Positions 27,630-35,595 of a DNA stretch of 64,000 nt are shown piece by piece. A program made the position numbers and the translations under genes. Origin of the DNA: an uncultured Flavobacterium sp. (GTDB lineage Bacteria > Bacteroidota > Bacteroidia > Flavobacteriales > Flavobacteriaceae); assembly GCF_946478785.1 (NCBI RefSeq), contig NZ_CAMLDD010000024.1, forward strand, positions 29,372 to 93,371, given 5' to 3'. The notes under the pieces are model-generated. The model was not told where the DNA came from. It worked only from the letters and a program-made list of their open reading frames with translations, and searched no databases. How positions within the stretch are numbered: the first letter of the stretch is position 1; each line of letters starts with the position of its first letter.

Positions 27630-30041
27630 ATGGCAACAAATAAAGAAATAATTTACATACCTCTAGAGGATGTAGAAAGCGAACACTGTGCATTGATAGT
27701 CGAAAAAGGACTAGCGCAAGTAAAAGGCGTTGAAAGTCAAAAAGTTGAAATCAATAATCGCAGAGCTGCTATTACGGTTAAGGAAGAAGAAGTAGTCGCT
27801 GATGCTGTAAATGCCATAAGAGATTTAGGTTATGGTGTACCAACAGTAAAAGCTAGTTTTCCGGTTTTGGGAATGACTTGTGCTTCATGTGCAGGTAGTG
27901 CAGAAAGTGTGGTGCGTTATGTACCTGGTGTTGTTAATTCTTCTGTAAACTTTGCTACTGGAAATCTGTCTGTTGAATATTTTCCAAATATGACAGATGC
28001 CAATGCTATTCGAAAAGCTGTTCAAGCTGGAGGCTATGACTTGTTGATTGAAGATGAATCTAAACAACAAGAAACATTAGAAGCCATCCACGAAAAGAAA
28101 TTCAAACAGTTAAAAAATAAAACCACTTGGGCGATCATTCTATCATTACCTGTAGTTGTTATAGGAATGTTCTTTATGGATATGCCTTATGCCAATGAAA
28201 TTATGTTGGTATTTTCTACTCCGGTAGTGTTATGGATTGGTCGTGATTTTTTTATCAATGCCTGGAAGCAAACCAAAAACAAATCTGCTAATATGGATAC
28301 TTTAGTAGCGTTGAGCACTGGTATCGCCTATCTGTTCAGTGTTTTCAATATGGTATTTATGGATTTCTGGATGGCAAGAGGCATTCACCCCCACGTGTAT
28401 TTTGAAGCTGCAGCGGTTATTATAGCCTTCATTCTTTTAGGTAAGTTATTAGAAGAAAAAGCAAAAGGAAATACTTCGACTGCTATCAAAAAATTGATGG
28501 GATTACAGCCTAAAACCGTTATCGTCATTCAAAAAGATGGTACAGAAAAACAAACGGCTATTGAAGATGTAAATGCTGGCGATATTATTTTAGTAAAGCC
28601 AGGTGAGAAAATTGCTGTGGACGGAATGGTGATATCTGGTAACTCTTATGTAGATGAAAGTATGTTGAGTGGCGAACCCGTTCCTGTATTGAAAAAAGAG
28701 AAAGAAAAAGTATTTGCCGGAACCATCAATCAAAAAGGAAGCTTCCAATTTGAAGCCGTGAAAGTGGGTAAAGAAACTATGCTTGCACAAATCATCAGAA
28801 TGGTGCAAGATGCGCAAGGTAGTAAAGCTCCAGTGCAAAAATTAGTTGATAAAATTGCAGGTATTTTCGTTCCTGTAGTAATTGGTATCGCCATTTTGAC
28901 TTTCGTTTTATGGTTGATTTTAGGCGGGGACAATGGAGTTGTACAAGGTCTGTTAGCCGCCGTTACGGTATTGGTTATTGCCTGTCCTTGTGCTTTAGGA
29001 TTAGCTACTCCAACTGCGATAATGGTAGGCGTTGGTAAAGGTGCAGAGAAAGGTATCTTGATTAAAGATGCTGAAAGTTTGGAATTGGCTAAAAAAGTGC
29101 AAGCTATCATTTTAGATAAAACAGGAACCATTACCGAAGGTAAGCCAGAAGTAACCGGTATTACGTGGTTGAATAATGATGATACTACTAAGAATATTTT
29201 GTTGAGTATTGAAAAACAATCAGAGCATCCATTAGCGGAAGCGGTAGTAAAAAACTTAGAAGGTACATCAACCGTAAGTTTGAGTGGATTTGACAGTATT
29301 ACAGGTAAAGGTGCAAAAGCCGACTACAATAACGAAACTTACTATGTTGGAAACAAAAAGTTATTGTTTGAAAATAACATTAGTATTCCTACTCAGTTAC
29401 AATCTCAAGCTGATGAATGGGGTAAAGAATCTAAAACGGTAATTTGGTTTGCCAATAGTAAAGAAGCACTTTCTGTAGTGGCTATTTCTGATAAAATTAA
29501 AGAAACTTCAGTAGCCGCAATTAAAGAATTGCAAGGTATGGGTATTGATTTATACATGCTTACAGGCGATAATGAAGCAACAGCAAAAGCTATTGCTGAG
29601 CAGACTGGAATTGGTCATTATAAAGCAGAAGTATTACCACATCAGAAAGCAGAATTTGTAAAAGAACTACAGGCCCAAGGCAAAGTAGTTGCAATGGTCG
29701 GTGACGGTATCAACGATAGTACAGCTTTGGCAACAGCCGATGTAAGTATCGCAATGGGTAAAGGTTCCGATATTGCGATGGACGTAGCAAAAATGACCAT
29801 CATCTCTTCCGATTTGACTAAGATTCCACAAGCGATCAGATTGTCAAAACAAACAGTAGCTACCATCAAACAAAACTTGTTCTGGGCTTTTATTTACAAC
29901 CTTATAGGTATTCCAATTGCAGCAGGTATATTGTATCCAATTAATGGTTTCTTATTGAATCCGATGATTGCAGGAGCTGCAATGGCTTTAAGTAGTGTAA
30001 GTGTGGTGAGTAACAGCTTGCGCTTGAAGTGGAAGAAGTAA
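27630..30041 (+). CDS. copA: Copper-exporting P1B-type ATPase
   Basis: The 803-residue product has two N-terminal HMA-type domains. The first is degenerate, with a single Cys (ESEHCALIV, C20); the second has GMTCASCAGS (CASC 84-87). Eight membrane helices follow, with the transport motif CPCALGLATP near residue 453. The catalytic Asp lies in DKTGTITEGKP near 496, the N-domain HP motif in SEHPLAEAV, and the hinge is GDGINDSTALA. These are Cu(I)-ATPase (CopA) features. Expression is probably driven by the HMA-AraC operator located 90 nt upstream. Confidence 0.93.
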   Translation: MATNKEIIYIPLEDVESEHCALIVEKGLAQVKGVESQKVEINNRRAAITVKEEEVVADAVNAIRDLGYGVPTVKASFPVLGMTCASCAGSAESVVRYVPGVVNSSVNFATGNLSVEYFPNMTDANAIRKAVQAGGYDLLIEDESKQQETLEAIHEKKFKQLKNKTTWAIILSLPVVVIGMFFMDMPYANEIMLVFSTPVVLWIGRDFFINAWKQTKNKSANMDTLVALSTGIAYLFSVFNMVFMDFWMARGIHPHVYFEAAAVIIAFILLGKLLEEKAKGNTSTAIKKLMGLQPKTVIVIQKDGTEKQTAIEDVNAGDIILVKPGEKIAVDGMVISGNSYVDESMLSGEPVPVLKKEKEKVFAGTINQKGSFQFEAVKVGKETMLAQIIRMVQDAQGSKAPVQKLVDKIAGIFVPVVIGIAILTFVLWLILGGDNGVVQGLLAAVTVLVIACPCALGLATPTAIMVGVGKGAEKGILIKDAESLELAKKVQAIILDKTGTITEGKPEVTGITWLNNDDTTKNILLSIEKQSEHPLAEAVVKNLEGTSTVSLSGFDSITGKGAKADYNNETYYVGNKKLLFENNISIPTQLQSQADEWGKESKTVIWFANSKEALSVVAISDKIKETSVAAIKELQGMGIDLYMLTGDNEATAKAIAEQTGIGHYKAEVLPHQKAEFVKELQAQGKVVAMVGDGINDSTALATADVSIAMGKGSDIAMDVAKMTIISSDLTKIPQAIRLSKQTVATIKQNLFWAFIYNLIGIPIAAGILYPINGFLLNPMIAGAAMALSSVSVVSNSLRLKWKK

Positions 30042-30101
30042 ATCTTACAAATCAAACAAAAAATATCGAAATAGTTTAAAACGTTTTGCTGCTGATATTT
30101 G
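30037..30101 (+). promoter_or_regulatory. Metal-regulon operator 2 and -7 box (CDF exporter)
   Basis: AGTAAATCTTACAAATCAA starts at 30037, overlapping the copA stop. GATATTTG starts 57 nt later at 30094. The start codon is 92 nt from the motif. Confidence 0.68.
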
Positions 30102-30128
30102 CAGTAGCAAAACAATAATTATAAAAAT

Positions 30129-31070
30129 ATGGGACAAGAGCATAACCACTCGCATACCGCGAATAAACGGACATTAACCATCAGCTTGGTGATCATTACA
30201 GTCTATATGATTGTAGAGGTTGTTGGTGGATTGATTACGAATAGTCTTGCACTATTGGCAGATGCCGGACATATGTTGAGCGATGCTATATCTTTGTTCA
30301 TTGCATTAATGGCTTTTAAATTCAGTAGCAAAATAGCCGATTATGCTAAAACCTATGGATATAAACGCTTTGAAATATTGGCAGCCGTTATCAACGGTGC
30401 AACACTAATATTGATTTCTGGATATATTATCTATGAGGCTATTGAACGTTTTCAGAGTCCGCCAGAAATCCAGTCTAGTGGGATGTTGATTGTAGCATTT
30501 ATAGGATTACTGGTTAATATCTTGGTGGCCTGGATCATGATGCGTGGAGCGGATGTAAAAGAAAACCTCAATATGCGTGGTGCCTATCTGCATGTTATCA
30601 GTGATATGCTAGGATCTGTAGGTGCAATTATCGCAGCCTTACTTATTATGTTTTTCGGATGGGGTTGGGCAGATCCTTTAGCAAGTATTATCGTCTCTAT
30701 CTTGGTTTTAAGAAGTGGATATCTGGTTACCAAATCATCTGTCCATGTATTAATGGAAGGAACACCTGATAATATCGAAATTGAGAAGGTAGCAGACGAA
30801 ATTTTAAAAACCGATGGTGTCCAAGCTATCCACGATTTGCATATTTGGACAATTACAAGTGGGTTAAATGCGCTTACTTGTCACGCTGTGGTAGATGAAC
30901 AAATGACAATTGGTCAAAGTGAGCTACTTCTTCGAAAAATAGAACATGAATTGGAACATTTAGGTATTAATCACGTAACTATTCAATTAGAGACACCCCA
31001 ACATCAACATGATAATTCAATATTATGTAGTGTAAAAGCTGTTCCTTCAGCACATGACCATCAGCATTAA
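30129..31070 (+). CDS. Cation diffusion facilitator (Zn-type, CzcD/ZitB-like)
   Basis: The 313-residue product has six membrane helices and His-rich ends (HNHSHT, HDHQH). Two HxxxD metal sites, HMLSD in the second helix and HVISD in the fifth, are the usual Zn2+ sites of CDF exporters. A cytoplasmic C-terminal domain (VQAIHDLHIWTITSG) follows. It exchanges metal for protons across the inner membrane, removing Zn or related ions from the cytoplasm. It sits between copA and a metal-binding lipoprotein and has its own copy of the regulon operator. Confidence 0.9.
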   Translation: MGQEHNHSHTANKRTLTISLVIITVYMIVEVVGGLITNSLALLADAGHMLSDAISLFIALMAFKFSSKIADYAKTYGYKRFEILAAVINGATLILISGYIIYEAIERFQSPPEIQSSGMLIVAFIGLLVNILVAWIMMRGADVKENLNMRGAYLHVISDMLGSVGAIIAALLIMFFGWGWADPLASIIVSILVLRSGYLVTKSSVHVLMEGTPDNIEIEKVADEILKTDGVQAIHDLHIWTITSGLNALTCHAVVDEQMTIGQSELLLRKIEHELEHLGINHVTIQLETPQHQHDNSILCSVKAVPSAHDHQH

Positions 31071-31127
31071 ACTTAAAAATCATTCAATAGTACTTAAATA
31101 AGATTTAATCTTTAAAAAATAAATAAA

Positions 31128-31517
31128 ATGAAAATGAACAAATTAATGATATCGGCTTTAGCCTCTTTAGCCATTCTCTTTACTGCTTGTGGAGGTGATA
31201 CAAAAGCAGGAAAAGACGGACACGCACATACAGAAGGCGATGGACATAACCACGCTACAGAACAACAAGTTGAGAAGTCTGCCGATAAAATTGCGGCTAA
31301 AGACAGAAATGAAAAAGGTGAATTGATCGATGCCCACGGACACTTGATAACCGGTTGTCCTGGACATAAGGAAATGGTAGGATCTGAAGGCGATATGTGT
31401 CCAAAATGTGAGTATATGACGATGATTCCTATCACTTGGGATATTGCTGGGGTAGATACGGTAAGGGTAACTTCTTTACCTGATTATAATCCACCTGCAG
31501 ACAAGTTGAAAAAGTAA
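31128..31517 (+). CDS. Heavy-metal-binding lipoprotein (HMBD-like)
   Basis: The 129-residue product has a lipoprotein signal peptide with lipobox LFTAC (Cys at about 21). A His-rich stretch follows (GHAHTEGDGHNHA), then CPGHKEMVGSEGDMCPKCEYMTM, the heavy-metal-binding domain pattern of a CP-x-H near a CPKC and Met residues. It is probably an envelope copper- or zinc-binding chaperone. It is 57 nt downstream of the CDF gene, probably in the same transcript, and no copy of the regulon motif precedes it. Confidence 0.82.
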   Translation: MKMNKLMISALASLAILFTACGGDTKAGKDGHAHTEGDGHNHATEQQVEKSADKIAAKDRNEKGELIDAHGHLITGCPGHKEMVGSEGDMCPKCEYMTMIPITWDIAGVDTVRVTSLPDYNPPADKLKK

Positions 31518-31549
31518 TCATTATAAGCTTTATTGTTATTACGTTTGCT

Positions 31550-31592
31550 AAAACGGTGGTTTCTGAAAGAGGAATTGCCGTTTTGTTTTTAT
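31550..31592 (+). terminator. Hairpin with T tract after the HMBD lipoprotein
   Basis: AAAACGG (31550) pairs with CCGTTTT, followed by GTTTTT. The loop is long, so the hairpin is moderate. It lies in the 376-bp gap 31518-31893, whose only other visible content is operator 3. Confidence 0.5.
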
Positions 31593-31806
31593 TTTAATGA
31601 TAATTATAAATGTAATAAACTGAAGTAATTATTTAAATGCAATTGTTTTTACATTTAATAGTGAGGTTGTGTTTTAAATTTTAATAACATTTTCTAATTC
31701 AAAAAAACAGTTAAGCAAACTGATTTTTGAGATATAACCATAAGCATTTGGTCTGTATAAAAGTTTGATTTATTGTTAATTATTTTTTTTAATTTTAACT
31801 TAAATC

Positions 31807-31871
31807 CGTAAATCTTACAAAAATTATAAAAAATGTTACAACTGTATTTTCATAAAGTAACAGTAATTTAG
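31807..31871 (+). promoter_or_regulatory. Metal-regulon operator 3 and -7 box (Csp-like gene)
   Basis: CGTAAATCTTACAAAAATT starts at 31807; TAATTTAG starts 57 nt later at 31864. The start codon is 87 nt from the motif. Confidence 0.65.
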
Positions 31872-31893
31872 AATTTCATCTAAAAAGTTTATT

Positions 31894-32235
31894 ATGATAC
31901 AGACAAAATTCCAATCGTGTATAGAAGCCTGCCTTGACTGTGTGGCGATCTGTAACCAGTGTGCTATTGCTTGCTTAAATGAGAAAGAAGTAGCTCATCT
32001 AAAAAAATGTATTCAACTCAATTTAGAATGTGTTGCAATTTGTCAGGCAGCAGCCAATATTCTAAGTCTTGACGGTAAATTTAGTAAAGACATTTGCAAA
32101 CTTTGTATGGAAATTTGCAACGCTTGTGCTGAAGAATGTGAAAAACATGTTGCTATGGGAATGGAGCATTGTAGAGAATGTGCCGAAGCTTGTAGAAAAT
32201 GTGCTCAAGCTTGTGAAGAAATGATGGCAGCATAA
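31894..32235 (+). CDS. Four-helix-bundle copper-storage-type protein (Csp-like)
   Basis: The 113-residue, Cys-rich product has repeated CxxC and CxxxC motifs along helices (CLDCVAICNQCAIACL, CKLCMEICNACAEEC, CRECAEACRKCAQAC). This is the four-helix-bundle copper-binding family (DUF326/Csp), which can store many Cu(I) ions on inward-facing Cys. No signal peptide is seen, so it is cytosolic. Its own regulon operator and terminator make it a single-gene unit. It buffers Cu(I) alongside CopA export. Confidence 0.9.
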   Translation: MIQTKFQSCIEACLDCVAICNQCAIACLNEKEVAHLKKCIQLNLECVAICQAAANILSLDGKFSKDICKLCMEICNACAEECEKHVAMGMEHCRECAEACRKCAQACEEMMAA

Positions 32236-32253
32236 TCTAATAAGTATTTTTCG

Positions 32254-32287
32254 AAAAAAAAAGAGGGTATTACATCCTCTTTTTTTT
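32254..32287 (+). terminator. Terminator after Csp-like gene
   Basis: GAGG and CCTC arms flanked by A and T runs (loop GTATTACAT) end in eight T. Confidence 0.75.
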
Positions 32288-32302
32288 ATGTCTTGTACAA
32301 TC

Positions 32303-32367
32303 AGTAAATATCATAAAACTAATAAAGAAAAGTATAATGGAAAGCTTGGTTGCAATACCGAAATTTG
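32303..32367 (+). promoter_or_regulatory. Metal-regulon operator 4 and -7 box (microprotein and MFS)
   Basis: AGTAAATATCATAAAACTAA starts at 32303; GAAATTTG starts 57 nt later at 32360. The ATG of the 26-codon frame at 32401 is 98 nt from the motif, in the usual range, whereas the MFS start is 284 nt away. Confidence 0.66.
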
Positions 32368-32400
32368 CAGTATAGAAGTTATAATTAAAGTAAAAACAAA

Positions 32401-32481
32401 ATGTTGAACATTATTAATAGAATTATTTTTGGATTAACTCACTACCACAGTGAGAAATCTGATTGTTGTTGTCACTGTTGA
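32401..32481 (+). CDS. 26-residue Cys/His microprotein
   Basis: The frame encodes MLNIINRIIFGLTHYHSEKS followed by DCCCHC. A short amphipathic or hydrophobic start is followed by HYH and a CCCHC tail, an obvious soft-metal ligand set. The ATG lies 98 nt behind a regulon operator, matching the distance for the other regulated genes, which supports it being a real gene. The MFS gene starts 105 nt after its stop. It has no known family. It could be a metal-binding peptide, a leader peptide sensing Cys supply, or chance. Confidence 0.5.
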   Translation: MLNIINRIIFGLTHYHSEKSDCCCHC

Positions 32482-32586
32482 GGACTATATTCAAACCCGA
32501 TAATACACTTTACTTTTTCTGGGTTTGGCAAATACCAATCCAACTCAAATTGATAAACAATTTTTTAATTCTTACAAATATTAATA

Positions 32587-33942
32587 ATGAAACAAAATAT
32601 TCAAGAGAGTGCCCTTGAGACAGGTTTGTCCAATCACTCTAAAACTAAAATAAAAAAATCCCCAGCCATTGTTATTGCATTAGCATTTATCGTCTTAGTA
32701 TTTGATGGCTATGATTTAGTAGTATACGGAACAATAGTAAAATCTATTCTAGCTTATGAAGCATGGGGGTTAACTACCGCTGAAACAGGCTCTATAAATA
32801 GTCTGGCTCTTGTGGGAATGGCAATAGGGTCACTTACTGTTGGCTACCTTACAGATTTAATTGGACGTAGAAAAGTTTTAATTGGAGCAGTCACATTTTT
32901 TTCTCTCTTTATGATTGCGACGGCGTTGGCTCCTACACCGTTTCTGTTCGGGCTTTTTCGCTTTATTTCTGGTTTAGGTCTCGGTGGTGTAATCCCTACA
33001 GCAGTAGCTACAACAGTAGAGTTTTCAAGAGCAGGGCGTAAAAATTTCAATAACGCTTTAATGTTTTCCGGTTATTCTATGGGAGGTATTTTCGCCGCAT
33101 TGTTGGCTATCGGTTTAGTAGAAACAATTGGTTTCCGTGGAATGTTAGGGATCGGTGCATTGCCATTAATTACCGTTGTACCACTATTACTCTATTATCT
33201 CCCTGAAAGTCCGGTATATTTAAGATCAAAAGGTCGCATTAGAGAAGCAGATACAATTATAGCAGAATACGGCTTAACACCCATAGAACCAACTTCGCCA
33301 ATTAAAAAAGAAGTTCGGCAAGTCGAAAAAAAACGCAATCCTTTATTGGCAATCTTTACAGGTCGCTGGGCATTGATTACAATTGTGTTTTTGCTCGCAG
33401 CTATTTCTGGTCAGATTTTAATCTATGGACTTAATACGTGGTTGCCTACGTTATTAACTATTGCAGGTTATTCGGCTACTTCAGCATTAACGTTCTTGTT
33501 GGTCACGAATGCTGGAGCAGTAGCAGGTTCGCTAATTGCTTCCCCATTGGCAGACAAGTTCGGAGCAAAAAGAGTTGTTTCAGCGGCATTTGCGATGGCA
33601 GGCATTGCATTATTCCTAATGGCTCTTGGCTTTAGTACAGGAGACGGTAATGGATGGTCTATGAGCCTTACTTACCTGCTTGTAGCCGTAGTTGGTTTCG
33701 GCTCCATAGGTGCACAAATTTTGTTGAATGGCTTTATCGCTACCTATTATCCCGATGCCACTCGTGGTACAGCTTTAGGTACTATCCTTGCAGTAGGTCG
33801 TATAGGTGCAGCAGTTGCAATCATTCTTGGCGGTATTCTTATCGCATCAGAACTGTCCAACTTTGCTAATTTTGCCGTGTGGGCAATACCTGCAATTCTT
33901 GGTACTATTATCGTATTGAGCATTCCAAATAGTCAAAAGTAA
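32587..33942 (+). CDS. MFS transporter, aromatic acid:H+ symporter (AAHS)-like
   Basis: The 451-residue product has 12 predicted membrane helices. The first contains FDGYDLVVYGTIV, the DGYD signature of the AAHS group (PcaK/BenK). The MFS loop motif GYLTDLIGRRKVLIG lies between helices 2 and 3, with repeats in the second half (SPLADKFGAKRVV). It would import an aromatic or other organic acid with protons. A place among metal genes is odd. It follows a metal-regulon operator and the CCCHC microprotein, so it may handle a metal-complexing acid. Confidence 0.85.
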   Translation: MKQNIQESALETGLSNHSKTKIKKSPAIVIALAFIVLVFDGYDLVVYGTIVKSILAYEAWGLTTAETGSINSLALVGMAIGSLTVGYLTDLIGRRKVLIGAVTFFSLFMIATALAPTPFLFGLFRFISGLGLGGVIPTAVATTVEFSRAGRKNFNNALMFSGYSMGGIFAALLAIGLVETIGFRGMLGIGALPLITVVPLLLYYLPESPVYLRSKGRIREADTIIAEYGLTPIEPTSPIKKEVRQVEKKRNPLLAIFTGRWALITIVFLLAAISGQILIYGLNTWLPTLLTIAGYSATSALTFLLVTNAGAVAGSLIASPLADKFGAKRVVSAAFAMAGIALFLMALGFSTGDGNGWSMSLTYLLVAVVGFGSIGAQILLNGFIATYYPDATRGTALGTILAVGRIGAAVAIILGGILIASELSNFANFAVWAIPAILGTIIVLSIPNSQK

Positions 33943-33964
33943 CCTTATAAAATTAGAGGAACAG

Positions 33965-33997
33965 ACACCCGTTGTAATAATTACAACGGGTGTTTTG
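33965..33997 (+). terminator. Terminator after MFS gene
   Basis: The 13-bp perfect arms ACACCCGTTGTAA and TTACAACGGGTGT surround a TAA loop and are followed by TTTT. Confidence 0.8.
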
Positions 33998-34027
33998 CAT
34001 TGCATCAACAATACAATTTTGCAATTC

Positions 34028-34092
34028 AGTAAATATCATAAATCTAAAAAGGAATTGCATAATATTTAGGATAACAATTGTGCTGAAATTTG
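34028..34092 (+). promoter_or_regulatory. Metal-regulon operator 5 and -7 box (azurin)
   Basis: AGTAAATATCATAAATCTAA starts at 34028; GAAATTTG starts 57 nt later at 34085. The start codon is 100 nt from the motif. Confidence 0.68.
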
Positions 34093-34127
34093 CAGTATCA
34101 GATAACAATTTTAAAATTACATAGAAA

Positions 34128-34637
34128 ATGAAAAAGTTAGTTTTAGGCTTGTCAGTAATCATATTTACTGCCTGTAACAACAATAAGAAAACAGAACAAA
34201 GTGTACAGGAAAACAATCAGCCTGTATTAGAACAAACAACTGTCCCGACAGAACAAGCAAACGAAGTTGAGTTGACCATCAGTGGCGGTGATGATATGAA
34301 ATTTGATAAAACCGAACTTAAAGTAAAAGAAGGACAAACTGTAAAGCTGATTCTTAAGCATACCGGAAAAGCTCCGATTGAAGCAATGGGACATAATGTT
34401 GTTATTCTTGCACAAGGTACAGACTTCAATGCTTTCGCTAATGCAGCAATCAACGCTAAAGATAATGGCTATATTCCAAAAGAAATGGAAAAAGCCGTTA
34501 TTACCAAAACAGATATGATTGGTGGTGGACAAACTGCCGAAATTACTTTTACTGCTCCTGCAAAAGGTTCTTATGATTTTTTATGCTCTTTCCCAGGCCA
34601 CTACATCTATATGAAGGGTAAGTTCATTGTAGAATAA
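34128..34637 (+). CDS. Azurin-type cupredoxin lipoprotein
   Basis: The 169-residue product has a lipoprotein signal (IIFTAC), a spacer of about 35 residues and an azurin domain. The copper ligands are His in AMGHNVV, then Cys, His and Met in FLCSFPGHYIYMKG, the azurin C-terminal loop. It would carry one type 1 copper and act in periplasmic electron transfer or as a copper sink. It is a single-gene unit with a regulon operator. Confidence 0.92.
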   Translation: MKKLVLGLSVIIFTACNNNKKTEQSVQENNQPVLEQTTVPTEQANEVELTISGGDDMKFDKTELKVKEGQTVKLILKHTGKAPIEAMGHNVVILAQGTDFNAFANAAINAKDNGYIPKEMEKAVITKTDMIGGGQTAEITFTAPAKGSYDFLCSFPGHYIYMKGKFIVE

Positions 34638-34655
34638 AATCATAATTTTAAAATC

Positions 34656-34720
34656 AGTAAAAGTCACAAATCTTACAAGGAATACCATAATAATAAGTAT
34701 CAAATTAAGACGGAAATTTG
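34656..34720 (+). promoter_or_regulatory. Metal-regulon operator 6 and -7 box (HMA peptide)
   Basis: AGTAAAAGTCACAAATCTTA starts at 34656; GAAATTTG starts 57 nt later at 34713. The start codon is 88 nt from the motif. Confidence 0.66.
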
Positions 34721-34743
34721 TTAAACATTAAAAATAAGATAAA

Positions 34744-34983
34744 ATGAAAAATTTGGAATTAAGCATACCAGACATGCAAAGTGCTCACTGCCAATCAAGA
34801 GTAAATGGAGCAATCAAAGATATTAATGGCGTTACTATTGAAAAATTAGAAGCAGGGAAACTTGCTGTTTCAATAGAGAATGATAGTGTGAAACAAGAGT
34901 TGGTCCAGGCTATTGAGAAAGCTGGCTACAAAGTAGATGGCGGAGATAGCGAAAAAACGTCAAGCTGCTCTTGCTGCGTGTAA
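34744..34983 (+). CDS. HMA-domain protein with Cys-rich tail (CopZ-like)
   Basis: The 79-residue product has the ferredoxin-like HMA fold (LELSIPDMQSAHCQSRVNGAI to AIEKAGYKVDGG), but the metal loop keeps only one Cys (SAHC). The C-terminus ends SSCSCCV, adding three Cys that could complete a site. It looks like a variant copper chaperone for CopA or the RND system. The next gene encodes an AraC protein without HMA, so the pair may be a split form of the fused regulators. Confidence 0.8.
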   Translation: MKNLELSIPDMQSAHCQSRVNGAIKDINGVTIEKLEAGKLAVSIENDSVKQELVQAIEKAGYKVDGGDSEKTSSCSCCV

Positions 34984-34992
34984 GTTCAATAT

Positions 34993-35027
34993 TGCTCGGG
35001 GATTTGCTGAATATATCCCTGGGCTTT
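34993..35027 (+). terminator. Probable terminator after HMA peptide
   Basis: GGGGAT and ATCCC arms flank a loop of about 11 nt, followed by GGGCTTTT. The T tract is short, so the call is tentative. Confidence 0.45.
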
Positions 35028-35085
35028 TCTCCATTTACTCTTAGGGTACCAAAACAGTGTTTCCCAATCTCTAACATAAAAAGTT

Positions 35086-35490
35086 ATGTTACATCAATTA
35101 AAATTAGGTGACTGTTCGGATGTAATAACGAAAGTACACCGGGTAGCAGATCAGATTATTCAGACCCAATTGGATACAGGTTCATCTGCTCCGTTTGCGA
35201 TTCAGATAACAAGCGAACTCAATACGGATTATCAAGAACTGAACAATCTGTTTCTTTTAAAATGTGATGTCAGCCTTGAAATTATATTTACAAAGCGAAT
35301 AATTGAAAAGGTAAAAGAATTGCTGGTATATACCGAGCAAACTATCACGCAAATTGCAAAATCGTTAGGTTATAAAAAAGCTTCGGAGCTTACCGAGCAA
35401 TTAAAGACCTATACAGGATTAACGTCTGCCCATTTCAAACAGATAAGAAAAAACAAGCTGGCAATTATCAGAAGACAGCAAGAAAAGTAA
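35086..35490 (+). CDS. AraC-family regulator without HMA domain
   Basis: The 134-residue product is an AraC helix-turn-helix (IIEKVKELLVYTEQTITQIAKSLGYKKASELTEQLKTYTGLTSAHFKQ). It is preceded by about 70 residues resembling the linker of the HMA-AraC fusions, but the HMA domain is missing. The N-terminus carries a single Cys (GDCS). It is likely a paralogue of the regulators at 26977 and 42084. With the HMA peptide gene upstream, it could form a two-piece sensor. No regulon motif is seen directly before it. Confidence 0.78.
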   Translation: MLHQLKLGDCSDVITKVHRVADQIIQTQLDTGSSAPFAIQITSELNTDYQELNNLFLLKCDVSLEIIFTKRIIEKVKELLVYTEQTITQIAKSLGYKKASELTEQLKTYTGLTSAHFKQIRKNKLAIIRRQQEK

Positions 35491-35525
35491 AACGAAATTT
35501 AATTATCAAATATCATGTTTTGATG

Positions 35526-35563
35526 AACCTCTCTTTGTGAACAACAAGTAGAGGTTTCCTTTT
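35526..35563 (+). terminator. Hairpin between AraC gene and reductase gene
   Basis: AACCTCT pairs with AGAGGTT, with inner TTGT/ACAA pairing, followed by TCCTTTT. Confidence 0.5.
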
Positions 35564-35595
35564 AAAGATAACAAAGCAGATAGAAATTATTTAAA

